Assembly (NCBI GenBank): GCA_038217425.1
Contig: JBBQPM010000031.1
Location: 1 to 49,496 of the forward strand
Source of the DNA: JAIEPT01 sp038217425
Lineage (GTDB): Bacteria; Planctomycetota; Planctomycetia; Gemmatales; Gemmataceae
Direction of reading: 5' to 3'
DNA: 49,496 nucleotides
Below the pieces are notes generated by a model that worked only from the letters and a program-made list of their open reading frames with translations, had not been told where the DNA came from and did not search any database. Shown here one piece after another: positions 9,820 to 16,839 of the stretch (position 1 is its first letter; every line of letters starts with the position of its first letter). The translations under genes and the position numbers were made by a program.

Positions 9820-10941
9820 CTATTTCTTAAAATCCTGAACGCAGCGGAAACCGACGTGGACGTTGCCGGACTTCTGTTCGCCCTTGCCGCGGGCGCCGGG
9901 CAGGTAGCGATGGCAATAGTTCTCCGCACAGAGGAACGAACCGCCGCGCTGGACGTAGTAGGCGTTGCCTGGATCGTAGCGGACTTCGGAGGCGGCAGGC
10001 CCTTTGGGATTCTTGACGGGAGAGTCGGCGTAGTAGCTGTCGAGATAATAGTCGCTGCACCATTCCCAGACGTTGCCGGCCATGTCGTACAGGCCGTAAC
10101 CATTTGCGGGAAATGAGCCGACGGGGGCGGTGCCTTCGAAGCCGTCTTCCTTGGTGTTCAGCGTCGGAAATTTGCCTTGCCAGGCGTTGCACATCCATTT
10201 GCCGTCGGGTTTGAGTTTGGTTCCCCAAACGTACCGAGCGCCGTCGAGCCCGCCACGGGCGGCGAATTCCCATTCCGCTTCCGTGGGAAGTCGCTTTCCC
10301 GCCCACTTGCAGTAAGCCAAGGCGTCGTCCCAGGAGACCTGTACGACCGGGTATTTCTCCTTGCCCCGCAAATCGCTTCCCCTGCCTTCGGGGTGCTTCC
10401 ACGACGCATAATCGCGCACTTCGAACCATGCATGCTCTGCTCCGCTCTTCCATAAGTCGTCGATCTCGCGGGCGGGTTTCTTGAAAACAATTGAGAAAGG
10501 CGGCAGCTCGGTTACTTTCTTTCTCTTCAGGATTTCTTTGTAGTCGGGAAAGTCCTTGGGGTCGGGTTTCTGTTCTGCGTAGGTGACGTAGTTGGTTGCT
10601 TTGACGAACTCGGCGAACTGCTCGTTCGTGACTTCATGTTCATCCATCCAGAACCCATCGACGTAGATTTTTCGGACGGCACGCGCATCCTCGAGTCGAT
10701 CGAAGCCTGCCGGGGCTCCGACGTCCCCCTTCACGTTTTCGTCGTCGACGCCTCGATAAAACTCTCCGCCGCGAATCCAGACCATCCCCTTGGGGGCCGG
10801 ACGGGACGAGGTTGGCGGATTGAGTTTGGGCGCTGGTCGCTTGTCTCCCCATGCACCCAGCGGCGCGAAGACCGAGGCGAGTGCCGTCAGAATGACGATG
10901 ACGCCGGGTAAGAAGGTGAACGAACGCAGTTTCTGGGTCAT
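9820..10941 (-). CDS. Formylglycine-generating enzyme family protein (SUMF1-like), exported
   Basis: A 373-residue protein with an N-terminal hydrophobic signal or anchor (about 8-30) and a C-terminal formylglycine-generating sulfatase (FGE) domain from about residue 50 (PKGMVWIRGGEFYRG). Diagnostic motifs are D-E-H-E-V-T-N-E-Q-F, the S-W-D-D-A-L-A-Y-C-K-W-A-G-K-R-L-P-T-E-A-E-W-E-F-A-A-R-G block, D-M-A-G-N-V-W-E-W and the final G-F-R-C. In the region R-G-G-S-F-L-C-x4-C-H-R-Y, Cys338 and Cys343 match by position the copper-binding Cys pair of aerobic FGE, so it may really oxidise sulfatase Cys to formylglycine outside the cytoplasmic membrane. No sulfatase gene lies nearby; it could act on sulfatases encoded elsewhere. 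It is 30 bp downstream of a close paralogue on the same strand, so the two probably form an operon arising from tandem duplication. Confidence 0.88.
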   Translation of the reverse strand: MTQKLRSFTFLPGVIVILTALASVFAPLGAWGDKRPAPKLNPPTSSRPAPKGMVWIRGGEFYRGVDDENVKGDVGAPAGFDRLEDARAVRKIYVDGFWMDEHEVTNEQFAEFVKATNYVTYAEQKPDPKDFPDYKEILKRKKVTELPPFSIVFKKPAREIDDLWKSGAEHAWFEVRDYASWKHPEGRGSDLRGKEKYPVVQVSWDDALAYCKWAGKRLPTEAEWEFAARGGLDGARYVWGTKLKPDGKWMCNAWQGKFPTLNTKEDGFEGTAPVGSFPANGYGLYDMAGNVWEWCSDYYLDSYYADSPVKNPKGPAASEVRYDPGNAYYVQRGGSFLCAENYCHRYLPGARGKGEQKSGNVHVGFRCVQDFKK

Positions 10942-10971
10942 GTGGAAACCTCGAGGCTAGCGTAGGAAAAA

Positions 10972-12180
10972 TCACTTGGGCCGCCCCGGCGCATCCTGAA
11001 CGCAGCGGAAGCCGACGTGGATGTTGCCGGAAGATTGTTCGCCCTTGCCGCGGGCGCCGGGCAGGTAGCGTTGGCAAAAGTTTTCCGCGCAGAGGAACGA
11101 ACCGCCGCGCTGGACGCGGTACCCCTTGCCCGGATCGTAGCGGACTTCGGACGCCGCGGGGCCCTGGGGATTCTCCGCGGGGGAGAGGGCGTAGTAGCTG
11201 TCGAGATAGTAGTCGCTGCACCATTCCCAGACATTGCCGGCCATGTCGTGCAGACCGTAGCCGTTGGCGGGGTAGGAGCCGACCGGGCTGGCGCCTTCGT
11301 GTCCGTCTTCCTTGGAATTGTGCGTGGGAAACTTTCCCTGCCAGGTGTTGGCCATCCACTTGCCGTCGGGCTTGAGCTTGTTGCCCCAGCAGTACAGGGC
11401 GCCGTCGAGCCCGCCGCGGGCGGCGAACTCCCATTCCGTTTCGGTAGCGAGCCGTTTGCCGGCCCACTTGCAATATGCGACGGCATCGTCCCAGCAGACG
11501 TGGACGACGGGGTAATTCTCGCGTCCGTGGATGGTGCTGTCTTTCCCTTCGGGATGCTTCCAGCAGGCGTAATCGCGGACTTCAAACCACGAATGTTCCG
11601 CGCCGGGGGCCCAGAGATTCGCGACTTCTTCCGTCGGGGTCTTGAAGACGAGCGAGAAGGGGGCGAGCTCTTTCACCTTTCGCCGTTTTAGAATGTTTTC
11701 GTAATCGGGGAAGTCCTTGGGATCGGGCTTGCGTTCCGCGTAGGTGACGTAGTTGGTCGCCTTGACGAACTCGGCGAACTGTTCGTTGGTAACTTCGTGC
11801 GTGTCCATGAAGAAGCCGTCGACGTAAACTTTTCGAACGATGCGCGCGTCTTCGAGTCGGTCGAAGCCGCTGGGTCCGCCTTTGTCGCCGAGGACTTCGT
11901 CGTCATCGATGCCGCGGTAGTATTCGCCGCCGCGGACCCAGACCATTCCCTTGGGAGCTGGGCCGGGCGCTTCCGCGGGGTTGAGTTTCGGCGTCGCGCG
12001 ATTTCGTCCCAGCCAGTCCACAAGCGGATCCCAAGCGAACGGCAGCGCGATGAGAATCGCCACGAGTCCGCCCAGCATCGAATAGTACACCCACTTGCGC
12101 GACGGGGCCTCCGGTACGGGGACGCGCGGCTTTGGGCGATGGGCCTGGATGCCGGAGTTCGTTTGCGATCGCTTGCTCAT
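10972..12180 (-). CDS. Formylglycine-generating enzyme family protein, membrane-anchored paralogue
   Basis: A 402-residue paralogue of the next gene on the - strand, with near-identical domain order. A 28-residue basic and Pro-rich cytoplasmic leader is followed by one transmembrane helix (about 30-50, YYSMLGGLVAILIALPF), so it is a signal anchor with the FGE domain outside (about 70-395). The motifs are again THEVTNEQF, the AYCKWAGKRLATETEWEFAARGG block, DMAGNVWEWCSDYY and R-G-G-S-F-L-C-A-E-N-F-C-Q-R-Y, so the putative copper-binding Cys pair is Cys364/Cys369. It differs from its paralogue in carrying extra cysteines (VHVCWDDA instead of VQVSWDDA, ALYCWG, RDYACW). It starts at 12180 and ends 30 bp before the paralogue's ATG. 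Role inferred: maturation of sulfatases, abundant in this phylum; some SUMF1-like proteins have unrelated functions. Confidence 0.87.
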   Translation of the reverse strand: MSKRSQTNSGIQAHRPKPRVPVPEAPSRKWVYYSMLGGLVAILIALPFAWDPLVDWLGRNRATPKLNPAEAPGPAPKGMVWVRGGEYYRGIDDDEVLGDKGGPSGFDRLEDARIVRKVYVDGFFMDTHEVTNEQFAEFVKATNYVTYAERKPDPKDFPDYENILKRRKVKELAPFSLVFKTPTEEVANLWAPGAEHSWFEVRDYACWKHPEGKDSTIHGRENYPVVHVCWDDAVAYCKWAGKRLATETEWEFAARGGLDGALYCWGNKLKPDGKWMANTWQGKFPTHNSKEDGHEGASPVGSYPANGYGLHDMAGNVWEWCSDYYLDSYYALSPAENPQGPAASEVRYDPGKGYRVQRGGSFLCAENFCQRYLPGARGKGEQSSGNIHVGFRCVQDAPGRPK

Positions 12181-12262
12181 GATGCGTGCTCGGGTCGGAA
12201 GAAGTCAGCGAGTGAAGTCTATTATCCGGCCACGTCGGCTCCGTTGCAACCGAGATCTGCGC

Positions 12263-13093
12263 TCAAGGCTTTCGGCCGGCGACCAGATAACCGGAGAGGG
12301 AGCTGAAGAAGCATCCGCGGCGCTCGAGATCCGCGAGGTGCTCCACCCATTGCCTGGCTTGTTCGGCTGTGATGGCGCCGGCGGCGGCCGCGCGGTCGGA
12401 CGTCGTGGATCCCAAAAGCGGCAGCGCCAATTCGGGCGTGAGCATCAGGGTGTAGGGCTCGACGATGATGTCTTTGAGGCCAAGTTCGCCGACGATGGCC
12501 GGGATGTGTCGGCCCAGCCAGCCGTTGCGGAATCCGTCGCACCAGGTGTGGGCGATGGTGCGCGTCAGAATCTTGTGTGGACTGTCCAGCAGGAGCGTTT
12601 CGAAATCGACTTCATAGATGACAATGGGGCCGCCGGGGCGAGTGACGCGGATCATCTCGGCCAGGGCGCCTCGGGCATCGGGGACGTGCATCAAACTTCG
12701 GTCGGCTCGGCTGCCGTCGAAATGGCCGTCGGGGAACGGAAGCTTCAATGCGTCAGCGACATGAAACTCGACCGCGAGTCCGCTCGAGCGGGCGCGTTCG
12801 TTGGCGAGCGTGACCATGGCCTGGCTATTATCGACGCCAACGACGAGGCCGTCTTTGCCGACGGACAGTGCCATGTCACGCGCGTCGTCGCCGGTACCGC
12901 AGCCCAGGTCCAGAACTCGCCGCCCGGGACGCAAGTTGAGAAGTTCATTGAGCCTGCGCTTGTAGAGCTGGAAAGACGCGGCGGCGCAGGCAGCGTCGAG
13001 GAAGCGGACAAAATAGTTCGGATCGCCGGTCTGATCGATCCGGCCAAATTCAGCGAGTTGCGTGCCGTTCACGAAATGCTCCTTTTCCGACAC
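12263..13093 (-). CDS. Class I SAM-dependent methyltransferase
   Basis: A protein of about 276 residues with a Methyltransf_11/25-type Rossmann fold. Motif I is VLDLGCGTGDDARDMA (D-x-G-x-G-x-G), followed by the acidic SAM-ribose residue in VVGVDNSQAM, the VADALKLPFPDGHFDGS segment (motifs II/III) and RVTRPGGPIVIYEVDFE (post-motif). The N-terminal SEKEHFVNGTQLAEFGRID segment resembles the leader of small-molecule methyltransferases in the UbiE/ArsM neighbourhood; the substrate is unknown. I take GTG at 13093 as the start; the frame stays open to an ATG at 13207, but the extra 38 residues are Arg-rich and unlike family members, and the region beyond is AT-rich. No strong Shine-Dalgarno supports either. 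It lies 82 bp upstream of the paired FGE genes on the same strand and is divergent from the oxidoreductase at 13325. Confidence 0.8.
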   Translation of the reverse strand: MSEKEHFVNGTQLAEFGRIDQTGDPNYFVRFLDAACAAASFQLYKRRLNELLNLRPGRRVLDLGCGTGDDARDMALSVGKDGLVVGVDNSQAMVTLANERARSSGLAVEFHVADALKLPFPDGHFDGSRADRSLMHVPDARGALAEMIRVTRPGGPIVIYEVDFETLLLDSPHKILTRTIAHTWCDGFRNGWLGRHIPAIVGELGLKDIIVEPYTLMLTPELALPLLGSTTSDRAAAAGAITAEQARQWVEHLADLERRGCFFSSLSGYLVAGRKP

Positions 13094-13311
13094 TGTATTA
13101 CCCGAAGAGCCGTTTTCAACTCGCCCTGGCCAGAGGAAGAGATTCCGACGCCGCAAGCGGCGCGTTCGGCCTGCCCCAAGTACTCTAGAATGGTCTACTC
13201 CCACCAATTTTTTTGGATTTGAGAACGTGGTAGAATTACGAAAAAAGGAAAGGAATCAGCCGAGTATCAGGATTCCGTGGAATATATAGAATGTCATAAA
13301 AAGATGAACGC

Positions 13312-13317
13312 AAGGAG
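13312..13317 (+). promoter_or_regulatory. Ribosome binding site fixing the oxidoreductase start
   Basis: AAGGAG lies 7 nt before ATG 13325 and decides against the longer frame that starts at 13277. The stretch around it (about 13205-13310) is clearly more AT-rich than the genes on either side and must hold the promoters of the divergent methyltransferase and oxidoreductase genes. Confidence 0.75.
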
Positions 13318-13324
13318 CACTGCA

Positions 13325-14350
13325 ATGATTAGGATCGGAATAGTCGGGGTAGGGTTCATGGGCATGATCCACTACCTGGCGGCACGCAAACTCAATGGCG
13401 CCCAGGTTGTCGCGATCTGTAGTCGCGATGAACAGAAGCTTGCCGGCGACTGGAGGTCCATTCAAGGCAACTTCGGACCACGCGGCGAAATGATGGATCT
13501 CGGCCATCTCTTGAAGTATCGCCAAATTGACGAGATGCTCGCCAATCCCGATATCGATCTCATCGATATCTGCAATCCCACGCATCTGCATCCCGGTCAT
13601 GCCCTCAAAGCCCTTGAGGCCGGCAAACATGTCCTCGTCGAAAAGGCCATTGCCCTCAAGTCCGAGGAGGCTGACGTCATGGTCGCGGCGGGACAAAACT
13701 CGGGCAAGCTCCTCATGGTCGCGCATGTCTTGCCGTTCTTTCCCGAGTTTGCGTTCGCGGCCCAAGTGGTTCGCGAACAGACCTACGGGAAACTGCTCGG
13801 GGCCCACTTCAAACGCGTTATCTCGCAGCCCGATTGGTCGGCCGACATTGGCGATGCCGCCAAGACCGGCGGGCCTGCCGTCGATCTGCACATCCACGAT
13901 ACTCATTTCATCGGACTCATCGCCGGCGTCCCGCAACACGTCTTCTCCACCGGTGTTGTCGACAAAGGCGCCGTCACTTACCTCAACACAAGCTACTTGT
14001 ACGGCCGCGGGGGGCCCGCCATCACTTGCGCCAGCGGCGCCGTCGCCATGAAGGGCAGGCCCTTCGTGCACGGTTACGAGATTTATCTGGAAGAGGCTAC
14101 GCTCGTCTATGAATCGGGAACCTGCCCGCTCACCGTGCTCCAAAAAGACGGCAGGTCCAGCCATCCCCCTCTTGTCGGCGGCGACGATGCGACGGCCGCG
14201 TTCACGCTCGAGTTGCAGGCGGCGGTCGACGGCGTGCGCGCCGGCAAGGAAGCCGATCTCCTCAGCGGCGCCTTGGCGCGCGATGCCCTCGTGCTCTGTC
14301 ACAAAGAATGCGAATCGGTGAGGACCGGCAAGGTCGTCGCCGTTCGGTAA
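13325..14350 (+). CDS. Gfo/Idh/MocA family NAD(P)-dependent oxidoreductase
   Basis: A 341-residue cytoplasmic oxidoreductase. The N-terminal Rossmann fold carries G-V-G-F-M-G at 8-13 and the P-T-H-L-H-P-G-H-A segment at 85-93. The family's catalytic E-K-P appears as E-K-A at 106-108, keeping the Lys. The C-terminal GFO_IDH_MocA domain contains G-G-P-A-V-D-L-H-I-H-D with the catalytic Asp/His, near residue 180. Members act on sugars, inositols and related polyols; Planctomycetes hold dozens, and the substrate cannot be read from sequence. The start is fixed by a strong Shine-Dalgarno. It is monocistronic: divergent from the methyltransferase and convergent with the CbiO gene, with a small palindrome after the stop. 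Confidence 0.9.
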   Translation: MIRIGIVGVGFMGMIHYLAARKLNGAQVVAICSRDEQKLAGDWRSIQGNFGPRGEMMDLGHLLKYRQIDEMLANPDIDLIDICNPTHLHPGHALKALEAGKHVLVEKAIALKSEEADVMVAAGQNSGKLLMVAHVLPFFPEFAFAAQVVREQTYGKLLGAHFKRVISQPDWSADIGDAAKTGGPAVDLHIHDTHFIGLIAGVPQHVFSTGVVDKGAVTYLNTSYLYGRGGPAITCASGAVAMKGRPFVHGYEIYLEEATLVYESGTCPLTVLQKDGRSSHPPLVGGDDATAAFTLELQAAVDGVRAGKEADLLSGALARDALVLCHKECESVRTGKVVAVR

Positions 14351-14367
14351 TGCACGCCAGACTGCAT

Positions 14368-14386
14368 GCCAGACAAAGTGTCTGGC
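14368..14386. repeat. Short palindrome, GCCAGACA family
   Basis: GCCAGACA - AAG - TGTCTGGC is a perfect 8-bp stem with a 3-nt loop, 18 bp after the stop of the oxidoreductase and 33 bp before the end of the convergent ABC ATPase. A further direct copy of GCCAGAC lies just upstream (14356-14362). The position fits a shared terminator. The sequence looks like another small REP-type element. Confidence 0.6.
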
Positions 14387-14418
14387 CTACCGGTCGAGGG
14401 TCGACTTGGCACTATGGC

Positions 14419-15156
14419 TCATCGCAAGCGATACGGCACTTCCAGGCCATGCCCCTCCATGAACTCGGCGTCACGGCAGACTTCCGCGGTCGGGCCGCTG
14501 CGCACGATCGTGCCGCGGTCGAGGACTAATACCCGCGTGCAGGTGTCGAGGATCATTTCCAGATCGTGCGAGGCGATGATCTTGGCGTGTCCGTAGGCAT
14601 TGAGCCAACCGATGAGTTCGCGTCTGCCGCGCGGGTCCAGGAACATGGAGGGTTCATCCAGCAGGAGGATTTCCGGTTGCATGGCCAGGACGCCGGCGAT
14701 GGCGGCGCGGCGTTTTTCGCCCCCGGAGAGATGGTAGGGGACGCGGTCGTCGAAACCTTCCAGGCCAACGCGGCGCAAGGCGTCGGCGACGCGGCGCACG
14801 ACTTCTTCGCGTGGTAAGCCCAGGTTGTGCGGACCAAAGGCGACGTCGTCGGCGACGCGCGAACTGAAGAGCTGGTCGTCGCTGTTTTGAAAGATGATGC
14901 CGATCTTGGCGGGGAGTTTCTTGCGGTCGGCGCTCAACCCGGGATCGAGACCGGCGAGCATGAGCGAGCCGGACTTGACGGGCAAGACGCCTGCGAGGGT
15001 GAGAAAGAGAGTGGTCTTGCCGGCGCCGTTGGGCCCGATGAGGCCGATGGTCTCGCCGGCGCCGAGCGTGAAGGAAATGTTGCAAAGGACTGGCTTGCCC
15101 CCGGGGTAAGCGTAGGTTAGGTCTCGTACCCGAACCAGGGGGCTAGGGTCTACCAC
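14419..15156 (-). CDS. cbiO: ECF-type ABC transporter ATP-binding protein (CbiO-like)
   Basis: A 245-residue ATPase of an energy-coupling-factor importer, cytoplasmic face. Walker A is G-P-N-G-A-G-K-T-T (41-49), the Q-loop is FQNSDDQLF (89-97, a hallmark of CbiO/EcfA), the signature is L-S-G-G-E-K-R-R (143-150), Walker B is ILLLDEP (163-169) and the H-loop is S-H-D (196-198). The first codon is GTG at 15156, overlapping the last 7 nt of cbiQ, so translation is probably coupled. A much longer open frame (to 15960) is an artefact running antisense-like through cbiQ in another frame. It powers uptake through CbiQ, with cobalt or nickel the likely substrate by family. Confidence 0.92.
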   Translation of the reverse strand: MVDPSPLVRVRDLTYAYPGGKPVLCNISFTLGAGETIGLIGPNGAGKTTLFLTLAGVLPVKSGSLMLAGLDPGLSADRKKLPAKIGIIFQNSDDQLFSSRVADDVAFGPHNLGLPREEVVRRVADALRRVGLEGFDDRVPYHLSGGEKRRAAIAGVLAMQPEILLLDEPSMFLDPRGRRELIGWLNAYGHAKIIASHDLEMILDTCTRVLVLDRGTIVRSGPTAEVCRDAEFMEGHGLEVPYRLR

Positions 15157-15920
15157 GGTCGGCTCCAGAGATCGATGGCCACCAGCACGATGAAGGCGCC
15201 GACGATAAGAGCGAAGTGCGCGATGTCGCGCCGAGCGGTCTGAAAGTCGCGGAGCGAGGGGAATTCGCCGTGGAACCCGCGGGCGCGCATGGCTTGGCCG
15301 ACGCGTTCGGCGCGTTCGTGGCTGCGGACGATGAGGGTACCGGCGACCTGACCGATGGTGCGGTAGCTGTGCCAGTCGGCGCGGTTGCGAAAGCCGCGGA
15401 CGCGCAGCGCGGTGCGCAGTCGGCTCCATTCTTCGCCCAGTAAAAAGACGTATCGCATGGTTAGCAGCGCCAGATGGATCATCGGGGCCGGGACTTTCAA
15501 CCTCTGGGCGGCATGGAATACGTCGGCGAGGGGCGTGCTGCCTAACAGCATCCAGACGAGCGACACGATTGCGAGCATCTTGGCGAGCAGCCCGGCGAAG
15601 AGTCGGCAGCCGTGGGGGGACCAGTTCAGGCCCACGTAGCGGGCAGGCGTTTCCTCGGGCCGGGGAAAGAGGGCGAGCCAAAGGAAGAAGAAGCAGAACA
15701 TTGCCAGGGGCGCTGCGATGCGCTGGAGCCACCACTTCCAGGAAAAACCGGCCACGGTGAGTAGCACGGCGATCGAGATCCAGGCAATCCACGCCAGAAT
15801 CGCACTCCGCAACAGCGCGACCGCGACGACTCCGAACATGATCGCGGCCAGCTTCCAGCGCGGATCCCAGGCGGCGATCCAGGCCGACTCCGTGCGCGGC
15901 AAGTCGAAGGCGAGCGTCAT
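15150..15920 (-). CDS. cbiQ: ECF transporter transmembrane component (CbiQ/EcfT)
   Basis: A 256-residue integral membrane protein, the T component of an ECF importer. There are several hydrophobic helices (about 24-57, 62-86, 105-128, 145-162 and 232-252). The two coupling motifs of the family are visible as ALRVRGF (171-177) and AMRARGF (210-216), whose Arg-Gly pairs contact the ATPase. It starts with an ATGA overlap with the upstream membrane protein (stop 15917-15919) and its stop overlaps the start of cbiO, so the three genes form one coupled unit. No CbiM, CbiN or other recognisable S component is present, so the transported substrate is inferred from the CbiQ/CbiO class only. Confidence 0.92.
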   Translation of the reverse strand: MTLAFDLPRTESAWIAAWDPRWKLAAIMFGVVAVALLRSAILAWIAWISIAVLLTVAGFSWKWWLQRIAAPLAMFCFFFLWLALFPRPEETPARYVGLNWSPHGCRLFAGLLAKMLAIVSLVWMLLGSTPLADVFHAAQRLKVPAPMIHLALLTMRYVFLLGEEWSRLRTALRVRGFRNRADWHSYRTIGQVAGTLIVRSHERAERVGQAMRARGFHGEFPSLRDFQTARRDIAHFALIVGAFIVLVAIDLWSRPW

Positions 15921-16507
15921 GCGCGTTCGTCCGGGAGTGCGGGGAAGGGCTCCCGATCAAGTTTCATCTGCTTTACGACGTGCTCCAAGTTTGGCAGATC
16001 TTCCACCAACGCGACGAGTAAGTCGCGGTCGAAATGCTCGGCCTGCATCACGCGGATGAGCTCAGTGCGGTTGCGCCGATAGACTCGGGCTTTGTGGACG
16101 CCTAGAAGGCTGAAGGAGCCCAGCGTCAGCCCGACGAGGAGCAGTCCGTAAAACCACCAGGAACGCATGGGCTCCACGAACTGTTCGTCCAGCAAATCGC
16201 CCCAGGAAGAGTTGATTACAAAAATCCATGCCAGCCCCACGAACCAAGCGATGAAAGTGGGCATGCAGCCCAAGTTCATTTGCGTGGAGATGCTGGCGAG
16301 TCGGCCGTACATTTTGGGGTAGAGGATGCGAAAGCGGTTTGGGCTCTTATGGGGCTCGATGGAAATGCCGTCGTCCTCGCTGCGGATGAGGAGTTCTTCG
16401 CCGTCGCGCATGTATTCCTGGATGGCACGGGCGATTTCGCCGAAGCGTTCTTCTGTTTCCTCGTCGAGATGATCGTCATCGTGCGGATCTTGGCGGTTAG
16501 GCGACAT
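15917..16507 (-). CDS. Two-helix membrane protein coupled to cbiQO, unknown function
   Basis: A 196-residue protein that I cannot assign to a family. An acidic N-terminal cytoplasmic region (about 1-75, with D-D-D-H-L-D-E-E-T-E-E-R) is followed by two transmembrane helices (about 82-101 and 117-137). These are separated by a short loop containing WGDLLDEQFVEPMRSW, and then comes a basic, helical C-terminal tail of about 55 residues (RVYRRNRTELIRVMQAEHFD). The topology should be both ends in the cytoplasm. Its stop overlaps the cbiQ start (ATGA), so it is made together with the ECF core. Two helices recall CbiN, but the length and soluble domains do not match. It is the first gene of the operon and diverges from the HEAT gene. 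Confidence 0.75.
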   Translation of the reverse strand: MSPNRQDPHDDDHLDEETEERFGEIARAIQEYMRDGEELLIRSEDDGISIEPHKSPNRFRILYPKMYGRLASISTQMNLGCMPTFIAWFVGLAWIFVINSSWGDLLDEQFVEPMRSWWFYGLLLVGLTLGSFSLLGVHKARVYRRNRTELIRVMQAEHFDRDLLVALVEDLPNLEHVVKQMKLDREPFPALPDERA

Positions 16508-16839
16508 GTTGGAATTCCTGAATCCTGTCAGCAGAGCGGATGGGACTAATGTAGGAGGAAGCGGAAAGTTCGGCGATTGGTTCGACGAGTCGAGCGAAAT
16601 TCACCCGGGCTGCGCGGAATTTGGGGTAAATACGGGTGTTAGGGAAATGGAGACGCCGTTGGATCGCTCAGGAAAATGGATCGATCTTTTCTCTTTTGTC
16701 GATTTTTGGTTCCTTTGTAGGCGGAAGCGAAGGGCGCGTCGATTATTCGCTCAAGGGTGACTGGCGGAATCGACTTCGGCGCGGAATAATCGCTGTAGCG
16801 GGCGATTAGGCTTCCTCGATTCGCGAAAAGGTTAGACTC
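16508..16839. other. Divergent intergenic region, no gene seen
   Basis: These 332 bp separate the divergent starts of the ECF operon (16507, -) and the HEAT-repeat gene (16840, +), so they should carry two promoters. I see no convincing small ORF, RNA gene, riboswitch-like cobalamin box or palindrome. Confidence 0.5.

Noticed and set aside
13272..13283. ATTCC-GT-GGAAT as a possible operator upstream of the oxidoreductase
   Set aside because: Five-base arms around 2 nt are too short to distinguish from chance in this AT-rich stretch, and no regulator gene is adjacent.
14419..15960. 513-codon frame covering both cbiO and cbiQ on the - strand
   Set aside because: Only its last 245 codons encode the ATPase; the rest runs in another frame of cbiQ and shows the Arg-rich composition of noise.
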